From Thermoplasmata archaeon (lineage in GTDB: Archaea > Thermoplasmatota > Thermoplasmata > Thermoplasmatales > Thermoplasmataceae): a stretch of DNA of 5,445 bases. The notes beneath the pieces are model-generated. The model searched no databases, was not told the DNA's origin, and was given only the letters and a program-made list of their open reading frames with translations. The position numbers and the translations under genes were made by a program. Shown one piece after another: positions 1 to 4,660 of the stretch. Position 1 is the stretch's first letter. Every line of letters begins with the position of its first letter. Location: contig JAJZIN010000041.1 of the NCBI GenBank assembly GCA_021810575.1, forward strand, positions 1 to 5,445, given 5' to 3'.

Positions 1-77
1 TAGGAAGACTTGTATCAGAAATAGGTAAAATACCAGCAAAAAGAGATACTTTCTACAACCTGAAGGGGTACTTTTGA
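1..77 (+). CDS. C-terminal end of a menaquinone-pathway radical SAM enzyme (MqnC/MqnE type), partial
   Basis: The reading frame enters from the left edge (first full codon at 3) and stops at TGA 75-77, leaving 24 residues. The tail contains GKIPAKRDTFYN, which resembles the end of the MqnC (dehypoxanthine futalosine cyclase) and MqnE (aminofutalosine synthase) radical SAM proteins, where a G-x-x-P-x-x-R-[DN]-T-x-Y pattern is common. The iron-sulfur cluster motif would lie outside the window, so the two enzymes cannot be told apart here. The stop codon overlaps the TTG start of the following MqnA-like gene by 4 nt (TTGA), as expected for co-translated operon genes. The family call rests on this short tail plus the neighbouring gene, so it is moderately sure. 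Confidence 0.66.
   Translation, partial: GRLVSEIGKIPAKRDTFYNLKGYF
64..68 (+). promoter_or_regulatory. Shine-Dalgarno-like site AGGGG for the mqnA-like gene
   Basis: AGGGG lies 5 nt before the TTG at 74-76, inside the last codons of the upstream radical SAM gene. It supports TTG 74 as a genuine start and re-initiation or coupled translation within an operon. The genes in this window that have their own promoters lack such a site. Confidence 0.5.
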
Positions 78-853
78 ACAGTTTAAGGTTAATTAATCTA
101 ATACACAGTGATCCACTGGACTATCTTGCTAGAGAAAAATTTGAAGTTTCCCGTAGTGATACAAGGAGTAATCTTAGAGACCTGTTAGATGGAAAAGTAG
201 ATTATGCAATGATCTCACTCATTGACTACTTCAAGAACAGGAAATCACTGGTGCTTGTTGATGGGCCTACAATATCTGGCAAGGGCAAATCAGATTCAAA
301 TCTACTCATATCAAATGGTAGTGATCCATTTCCAGGAATGAGAATTGCAGTAACATCTGAAACAGAAACTACAGCATTCTTTCTGAAACTCATCCTCCAA
401 AGACTGTATCCGGGGTCTGAGCTAATAAGAAGCAGGAACAACTCCGTTGGTGATTTACTAAAGGAAGAAGATTTTGCTCTGGTAATAGGTAACAGAGCTC
501 TTGACATATATAGAACTGATACAAAGATTATATTTGACATTACCCATATGATATCCAAGCTGTTCAATATGCATTCAATTTATGCTGTAACTGTTAGTCT
601 TAATGGCAGGGAATATGATGAAAATTTAGTTCAGTTGAAGAATATTCCAAGGTGGACAATAACCAGGGATTTAGAAAGAATATCAAAAGAACACAATCTG
701 GAAAAGAGCATCCTGACCGAATACTATAACTCTCTCACATACGATCTGAACAATTTGATGAAAAAAGAAATCCTTACTTTTATGAAATATTATGATGAAA
801 TCAGTGATGACATATTCCTTGAAAATATTGATGAGAACTCTATTAGAAAATAG
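74..853 (+). CDS. mqnA: MqnA-like chorismate dehydratase (futalosine menaquinone pathway)
   Basis: MqnA removes water from chorismate to give 3-[(1-carboxyvinyl)oxy]benzoate, the first step of the futalosine route to menaquinone, in the cytosol. The protein (259 aa) has the periplasmic-binding-protein-like fold pattern of the MqnA/MqnD family. LLDGKVDYAMISLIDYF (38-53) matches the family's 'L..G.iD.a.iS..ey' stretch. A Gly/Ser-rich segment follows (68-80), then RIAVTSETETTAFFLKLIL (90-108), matching the ligand-binding S/T loop and helix. DFALVIGNRAL (133-143) matches 'DA.lvIGD.AL'. It resembles MqnA more than MqnD. It is divergent: the usual N-terminal YLN-x-x-P appears as LIHSDP (9-14), and the tryptophan-containing segment before the last strand is missing. 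TTG 74 is chosen because it overlaps the upstream stop (TTGA) and has AGGGG 5 nt before it. The upstream gene looks like another menaquinone enzyme, which strengthens the call. Catalytic competence is not proven. Confidence 0.74.
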   Translation: MNSLRLINLIHSDPLDYLAREKFEVSRSDTRSNLRDLLDGKVDYAMISLIDYFKNRKSLVLVDGPTISGKGKSDSNLLISNGSDPFPGMRIAVTSETETTAFFLKLILQRLYPGSELIRSRNNSVGDLLKEEDFALVIGNRALDIYRTDTKIIFDITHMISKLFNMHSIYAVTVSLNGREYDENLVQLKNIPRWTITRDLERISKEHNLEKSILTEYYNSLTYDLNNLMKKEILTFMKYYDEISDDIFLENIDENSIRK

Positions 854-887
854 CCTTCTTCTTTGTAATATTAGTAAAGCGAGAAGG
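854..887 (+). terminator. Inverted repeat immediately after the mqnA stop; possible 3' end structure
   Basis: CCTTCTTCTTT (854-864) can pair with AAAG-C-GAGAAGG (876-887): a 6-bp perfect outer stem, one T-G pair, a bulged C880 and a further 4 bp, closing an 11-nt loop. It abuts the stop codon. No T-run follows (the next bases are AAACC), so it is not a classical bacterial-type terminator. The pyrimidine-rich left arm itself could act as an archaeal U-rich termination signal. The pairing is read directly from the sequence; its role is inferred. Confidence 0.38.
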
Positions 888-901
888 AAACCTTGTATAA
901 G

Positions 902-920
902 TTTATAAAGTTTTAAATAT
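902..920 (+). promoter_or_regulatory. Archaeal promoter of guaB (TATA box, leaderless start)
   Basis: TTTTAAATAT (911-920) is centred about 26 nt before the ATG at 941, the spacing that puts the transcription start at or next to the start codon. A second AT-rich octamer, TTTATAAA (902-909), lies just upstream. It could be an alternative TATA box giving a leader of about 9 nt, or form part of the purine-rich BRE region. No Shine-Dalgarno sequence precedes the ATG (the bases just before it are TAACTCCAAC), which fits a leaderless mRNA. Confidence 0.66.
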
Positions 921-940
921 TCATATTTTCTAACTCCAAC

Positions 941-2395
941 ATGTATACAGAAAAACTTTCTAAAGCAAAGGACGGATTAACTTTTGACGATGTACTTGTA
1001 ATGCCAAGAAGATCACCTATTGAACCAAGAGAAACAGAGATAAAAAGTGTGTTTTCAAAGCGTATTAAACTCAACACTCCCATCATATCTTCTCCAATGG
1101 ATACCGTGACTGAATGGGAAATGGCCGTAGCAATGTCAAGAATCGGTGGAATAGGAATTATTCACAGAAACATGTCAAGAAATGAAGAAGCAACCATGGT
1201 TAGGAGGGTAAAGAGAGCAGAATCCCTTATAATTAGAAACGTTCACACCATAGATCAGGAAACTCCAATTAGTGTTGCAAGAAATATAATGGAGACAAAG
1301 GGAATAGCTGGATTTCCAGTTGTTGTTGGAGAAAAACTTGTTGGTATTGTTACAAAAAGAGACATGGAATTTTCTGAAAGGAAAGAGGGAAAGGTAAAAG
1401 AAATCATGACAAAAGACGTGGTCTTTGCTGAGGACAATATAGACCCTGAAGACGCAAGAAAAATCCTTTATGATCACAGAATAGAAAAGCTTCCGCTGGT
1501 TGATAAAAATCACAAGGTTGTTGGATTGATAACTTCAAAAGACATAACTACAAGACACAAATTTCCTCTGGCTTCCAGAGATGATAAAGGTCAGCTGATG
1601 GTAGGTGCAGCAGTAGGTCCTTTTGATATCGATAGGGCAACACTTATGGAGAAAGAAGGTGCTGATGTTATAGTTATTGACACTGCACATGCACATAATG
1701 AAAACGTACTGACAGCCATAAAAAAACTGAAAAAGGAATTATCGGTAGATATTGTGGTGGGAAACATTGCAACAGCAGATGCAGCAAAAGATCTGATTTC
1801 CTGCGAAGTGGACGGTCTGAAAGTAGGTATTGGTCCAGGTTCTATATGCACAACAAGGGTGGTTGCAGGTATCGGCGTTCCGCAAATAACAGCCATTGGG
1901 GATGTAGCGGATGTTGCCTCTGAATTTGGTGTACCGGTTATCGCAGATGGTGGAATTAGGTTTTCCGGAGATATAGTGAAGGCAATAGCTGCAGGCGCAG
2001 ATTGCGTTATGCTCGGTTCTTTGTTAGCAGGTACAGACGAAAGCCCGGGAAACGAAATGATAATTAACGGGAGAAAATATAAAACCTACAGAGGAATGGG
2101 TTCTATGGGGGCCCTTAGCAAAGGCTCTGACAGATACGGTAAATTTTCGGGAAGTAAGTTTGTGGCCGAGGGTGTTGAGGGTGCTGTGCCATATAGAGGA
2201 AAGGTAGAAGAGGTAGTGTATCAGCTTTCTGGTGGAATAAGGGCAGGTATGGGTTATGCAGGATGCAGGAACGTTCAGGAACTGAAACAGAAAACATCAT
2301 TTGTGAGAATAACCAATAATGGATTAACAGAAAGTCATCCTCATGACATAAGGGTTGTTTCTGAGCCTCCAAACTATCAACTATTTCAAAACTAG
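941..2395 (+). CDS. guaB: Inosine-5'-monophosphate dehydrogenase
   Basis: It oxidises IMP to XMP with NAD+, the committed step to GMP, in the cytosol. At 484 aa it has the usual full length: a TIM-barrel catalytic domain interrupted by two CBS domains (roughly residues 95-147 and 154-206). Visible motifs include FDDVLVMP (15-22), SSPMDTVTE (50-58), IDTAH (246-250) with the NAD-binding Asp, and GNIAT (274-278). The catalytic loop GPGSICTTR (298-306) has Cys303 as nucleophile. DGGIR (336-340) and GSLLAGTDESPG (359-370) follow, then the flap YRGMGSMGA (383-391), DRYG (397-400) carrying the Arg-Tyr pair used in hydrolysis, and EGVEGAVPYRG (410-420). The C-terminal ESHPHD (464-469) belongs to the potassium-site region. 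All expected catalytic residues are present. ATG 941 is chosen for the standard N-terminus and the well-placed TATA box. The gene has its own promoter and is followed by a convergent gene. GMP reductase is excluded by the CBS pair and the Arg-Tyr motif. Confidence 0.97.
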   Translation: MYTEKLSKAKDGLTFDDVLVMPRRSPIEPRETEIKSVFSKRIKLNTPIISSPMDTVTEWEMAVAMSRIGGIGIIHRNMSRNEEATMVRRVKRAESLIIRNVHTIDQETPISVARNIMETKGIAGFPVVVGEKLVGIVTKRDMEFSERKEGKVKEIMTKDVVFAEDNIDPEDARKILYDHRIEKLPLVDKNHKVVGLITSKDITTRHKFPLASRDDKGQLMVGAAVGPFDIDRATLMEKEGADVIVIDTAHAHNENVLTAIKKLKKELSVDIVVGNIATADAAKDLISCEVDGLKVGIGPGSICTTRVVAGIGVPQITAIGDVADVASEFGVPVIADGGIRFSGDIVKAIAAGADCVMLGSLLAGTDESPGNEMIINGRKYKTYRGMGSMGALSKGSDRYGKFSGSKFVAEGVEGAVPYRGKVEEVVYQLSGGIRAGMGYAGCRNVQELKQKTSFVRITNNGLTESHPHDIRVVSEPPNYQLFQN

Positions 2396-2437
2396 GTATA
2401 TAATAGTAGTCAACACAACTATCATACAGACTATTTG

Positions 2438-2444
2438 AAAAAAA
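2438..2444 (-). terminator. T-run, possible terminator for the glpD transcript
   Basis: Seven A residues on the plus strand give TTTTTTT on the minus strand, about 38 nt beyond the glpD stop and inside the 86-nt gap between the convergent guaB and glpD genes. Short U-runs without a hairpin are sufficient terminators in many archaea. On the plus strand the same gap offers only a pyrimidine-rich stretch (about 2445-2461) for guaB. Confidence 0.4.
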
Positions 2445-2462
2445 TCTCCCTCTATTTCCTTA

Positions 2463-2484
2463 TAGTTCGTAAGTTTCAGAACTA
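2463..2484. repeat. Small inverted repeat overlapping the glpD stop codon
   Basis: TAGTTC (2463-2468) and GAACTA (2479-2484) are exact reverse complements separated by 10 nt, and the right arm includes the TAG stop of the minus-strand gene. The stem is only 6 bp and AT-rich, so it may be chance. It could shape the 3' end of the glpD mRNA. Confidence 0.2.
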
Positions 2485-3849
2485 GATAGATTTACTACCA
2501 TTTTTCATCATTTCATCTATAATTTCCTGTTCAGTTGCTCCCCTGTCTACCCTATAAACATCAAAAGCTTCCCTTCTTCTTATAATATCTTCTGAAAACA
2601 TTGCGCATTCGTGTTCCATTTCATACCTGTAAAGATCCTTTCCATTTAGATCAGGTCTTTCATAATCAATTACCGGCATGTTTTTTAAATTGATTTTTCT
2701 ACCACTCAGTTTTTCGTATATTTTTGCGACTTTCCTGGCCGCCGATCTGTAATCTGTCAGTTTTCCACCAAATATGTTAATGAAATACTTGTCATACTTC
2801 ACAGTTAAACCTCTTGATATGGACCCAGGATTATCTCCATTCCCATACAGGGGCCTTATTCCAGCAAAGGAATAGCTTATATCATTTTTTTCCAGGTCCT
2901 TATAAATGCGCCTAGCACTCTGAATTATGTAATCCACATCTCTCTCTGAAATATTGAAATCATTAGGATCATCAACAAAATTATCCGTTGTGCCAATAAT
3001 CGTAACTTCTCCTCTGGGTATTATGAACATCTGTCTCCTATCCAGATGACTTCTGAAAACTATGGCATCTGTGGTTGGAGCCCTTTCATGAGGCACAACA
3101 ATATGAATCCCCTTACTTAGCCTGAGATTAACATTATTACCTTTTTCCAGATTTCTATAAACCTGACCCGACCAGGGACCAGCCGCATTTATACAAATCC
3201 GTGCTCTAACATTGAATTCGCTATTCTTAACTCTATCCATTATCCTTAGTTCAACCAAATTTCCAGTAGGGGTGGCATTAAGAACTTCACAGTAGTTTAA
3301 GCACTTTGCCCCGTGAATTACTGAAGATACAATATTATATATGGTCAATCTGCAGTCATCGGAGAAAGCATCTCTATAGATGAAATATCCAGCGACTTCC
3401 TTTCCATACTCTCCATTATTTCTCGACATTCTGGGAACACTTATTCGTTTGCTCAAAATATTATAGATAAAAAGTCCTGCTCTCATAGTCCTTTTTTTCC
3501 ACGAATATGGATCTATCAATATCCTGAAATTCATATATTTCACTATATTCGTGTTTCTTGCCAGATAATCTCTTTCCCTGAGTAAAGTTTTAACTTCGCG
3601 AAATCTAAATTCTGCAAGATACCTTAATCCGCCATGTATGAGTTTGGAAGACCCGGAACTGGTCCCAGAACCAAAATCATTTCGTTCAAGTAAGATAACT
3701 TTAACACCATTCTCGGAAAGTATATTAGCCACACCTGCACCAGTAATGCCTCCACCGATTATGGCAACATCGTAAATATCCTGATCCTGAGTGTTGATCC
3801 AAATCTCTCTTGTATCTCTGTTAAAGGGTGGAGTGATTGCATCCTGCAT
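2482..3849 (-). CDS. glpD: FAD-dependent glycerol-3-phosphate dehydrogenase (GlpD/GlpA family)
   Basis: It oxidises sn-glycerol 3-phosphate to dihydroxyacetone phosphate, reducing FAD and then normally a membrane quinone. From ATG 3849 it has 455 aa. In that numbering, the dinucleotide-binding VAIIGGGITGAG is at 28-39, and GSGTSSGSSKLIHGGLRYL (60-78) is the hallmark FAD/substrate stretch. NAAGPWS is at 221-227, KGIHIVVP at 246-253, GTTD near 286, GIRPL at 330-334 and FGGKLTDYR at 360-368. A short C-terminal DAO_C-like helical domain follows, including EDIIRRREAF. The two-cysteine BFD iron-sulfur domain of bacterial GlpA is absent, so it looks like a GlpD or short archaeal GlpA; no glpB or glpC is adjacent. 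The frame is open to an ATG at 3891 (469 aa), but ATG 3849 has a TATA box centred 25.5 nt upstream and gives a conventional N-terminus. No obvious transmembrane segment is seen. It is divergent from, and functionally paired with, the phosphodiesterase gene. Confidence 0.92.
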   Translation of the reverse strand: MQDAITPPFNRDTREIWINTQDQDIYDVAIIGGGITGAGVANILSENGVKVILLERNDFGSGTSSGSSKLIHGGLRYLAEFRFREVKTLLRERDYLARNTNIVKYMNFRILIDPYSWKKRTMRAGLFIYNILSKRISVPRMSRNNGEYGKEVAGYFIYRDAFSDDCRLTIYNIVSSVIHGAKCLNYCEVLNATPTGNLVELRIMDRVKNSEFNVRARICINAAGPWSGQVYRNLEKGNNVNLRLSKGIHIVVPHERAPTTDAIVFRSHLDRRQMFIIPRGEVTIIGTTDNFVDDPNDFNISERDVDYIIQSARRIYKDLEKNDISYSFAGIRPLYGNGDNPGSISRGLTVKYDKYFINIFGGKLTDYRSAARKVAKIYEKLSGRKINLKNMPVIDYERPDLNGKDLYRYEMEHECAMFSEDIIRRREAFDVYRVDRGATEQEIIDEMMKNGSKSI

Positions 3850-3869
3850 GCAGGGGAAATATCCAGTCA

Positions 3870-3886
3870 GGATAAAATGTTTTAAC
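3870..3886. promoter_or_regulatory. Divergent promoter core with two abutting opposite TATA boxes
   Basis: The core TAAAATGTTTTA (3873-3884) is two 5-bp inverted arms around TG. Read on the plus strand, GTTTTAAC (3879-3886) is centred 25.5 nt before the phosphodiesterase ATG at 3908. Read on the minus strand, ATTTTATC (3878-3871) is centred 25.5 nt before the glpD ATG at 3849. Neither ATG has a Shine-Dalgarno site, so both mRNAs are probably leaderless. The two 8-bp boxes touch but do not overlap, and each occupies the place where the other's BRE element should be. Sequence and spacing are seen; promoter activity is inferred. Confidence 0.62.
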
Positions 3887-3907
3887 TGCATACGGATTTA
3901 GGTAAAA

Positions 3908-4633
3908 ATGGGATTCAACATCATTGGTCATAGAGGAGTACCTGATTCGTTTCCTGAGAACAGCATGAAATCGTTCCAGCAGGCGAAAAACTGCGGTTTA
4001 TATGGCATAGAACTTGATGTACAGATCACTAAAGATAGCAAGATTGTCGTTTTCCATGATTCTACGCTTAAAAGGGTAACCGGTGCTGAAGGCTCTGTCA
4101 GCGACTATTCGTATTCAGAGATTTCTAAACTTAATTTACTGGAAAGTGATCAGAAGATACCTCTACTTGGAGATGTGCTGAAGAAATTCCAGGATTTGAA
4201 GATATTTATAGAACTTAAGACAAGGGATGAATTTGGGAACAGGATAAACGAGGGTCTCGAGACCGCACTTCATAACATCCTGCAGAATTTCAGCAAGGAG
4301 AATCTAATCCTGATATCCTTTGACGTCGTGGCCATAAGGGAAATGAAGGAGATGAACCTTAATTATAGAACGGGACTGGACATAGGTGAGGAAACCAGAA
4401 TTATGCTGGATAGTATGCTGAAATCTAAGGTGCCAGGATTTATAGATTGCATTCTCCCTCAGTTTTCTTTGCTAAGTTATCCAGAATACAGTGAACTTAA
4501 TAGATTGGGAAAGAAAATAATTCCGTGGACTATAAATGATAAAAAGGAACTAAATGTTTTAAGGACAATGAATATTGACACATTTCTCTCAGATCGTGGA
4601 TGTGATCTCCTGAGAGAAATTGAAGAAAATTAA
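3908..4633 (+). CDS. Glycerophosphodiester phosphodiesterase (GDPD/UgpQ type, cytosolic)
   Basis: It hydrolyses glycerophosphodiesters such as glycerophosphocholine or glycerophosphoethanolamine to an alcohol and sn-glycerol 3-phosphate, using a divalent metal. The 241-aa protein is a single GDPD TIM barrel of the short UgpQ size. Visible motifs are IGHRG (6-10) with the catalytic His8, PENS (16-19) and IELDVQ (34-39) with metal ligands Glu35 and Asp37. VVFHD (47-51) carries the second catalytic His50, IELK (101-104) holds a further ligand, and PWTIN (206-210) and the terminal SDR (228-230) match the family pattern. No signal peptide or membrane segment is seen, so it probably acts inside the cell on imported or internally released substrate. 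ATG 3908 is chosen because IGHRG follows at once and a TATA box lies 25.5 nt upstream. It diverges from a glycerol-3-phosphate dehydrogenase that would use its product, a strong context match. Substrate preference cannot be read from the sequence. Confidence 0.93.
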   Translation: MGFNIIGHRGVPDSFPENSMKSFQQAKNCGLYGIELDVQITKDSKIVVFHDSTLKRVTGAEGSVSDYSYSEISKLNLLESDQKIPLLGDVLKKFQDLKIFIELKTRDEFGNRINEGLETALHNILQNFSKENLILISFDVVAIREMKEMNLNYRTGLDIGEETRIMLDSMLKSKVPGFIDCILPQFSLLSYPEYSELNRLGKKIIPWTINDKKELNVLRTMNIDTFLSDRGCDLLREIEEN

Positions 4634-4636
4634 ATC
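4615..4636 (-). terminator. T-rich tract beyond the ppdK stop, possible terminator
   Basis: Read on the minus strand, this 22-nt stretch has 12 T in runs of 3, 4, 2 and 3 and begins 6 nt past the ppdK stop. It overlaps the last codons of the GDPD gene, whose complementary strand encodes a Glu/Asn-rich tail. It is weaker than the plus-strand tract at 4635-4660. It is proposed because the 9-nt gap leaves no other room for a terminator. Confidence 0.28.
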
Positions 4637-4660
4637 TATTTCTCATTTCTTCTTATCCTT
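4635..4660 (+). terminator. G-free T-rich tract, likely 3' end region of the phosphodiesterase mRNA
   Basis: Starting just after the GDPD stop codon, 26 nt contain 16 T, 7 C, 3 A and no G, a composition like archaeal U-rich terminators. Most of it lies inside the 3' end of the convergent ppdK gene, where the complementary strand encodes its Lys-rich C-terminus. The role is inferred from composition only. Confidence 0.4.

Noticed and set aside
226..567. Minus-strand open frame of 113 codons opposite mqnA
   Set aside because: It lies wholly within a well-supported plus-strand gene, shows no recognisable motif and has no promoter or ribosome site that I can see.
1175..1896. Several minus-strand open frames opposite guaB
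   Set aside because: Their translations are low-complexity (Ser/Phe/Thr-rich) shadows of conserved IMP dehydrogenase codons; the plus frame accounts for every expected motif.
2115..2372. Minus-strand 85-codon open frame under the guaB 3' end
   Set aside because: It is antisense to the conserved flap and C-terminal motifs of IMP dehydrogenase and has no family resemblance.
941..2395. GMP reductase, or a stand-alone CBS-domain regulator, in place of IMP dehydrogenase
   Set aside because: The gene has a full barrel with the catalytic Cys loop, the flap, the Arg-Tyr motif and the inserted CBS pair, all typical of IMP dehydrogenase.
2396..2481. Possible small RNA or small gene in the guaB-glpD gap
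   Set aside because: The gap is 86 nt between convergent genes, AT-rich, with no convincing promoter or coding frame; only a weak 6-bp inverted repeat and a T-run are visible.
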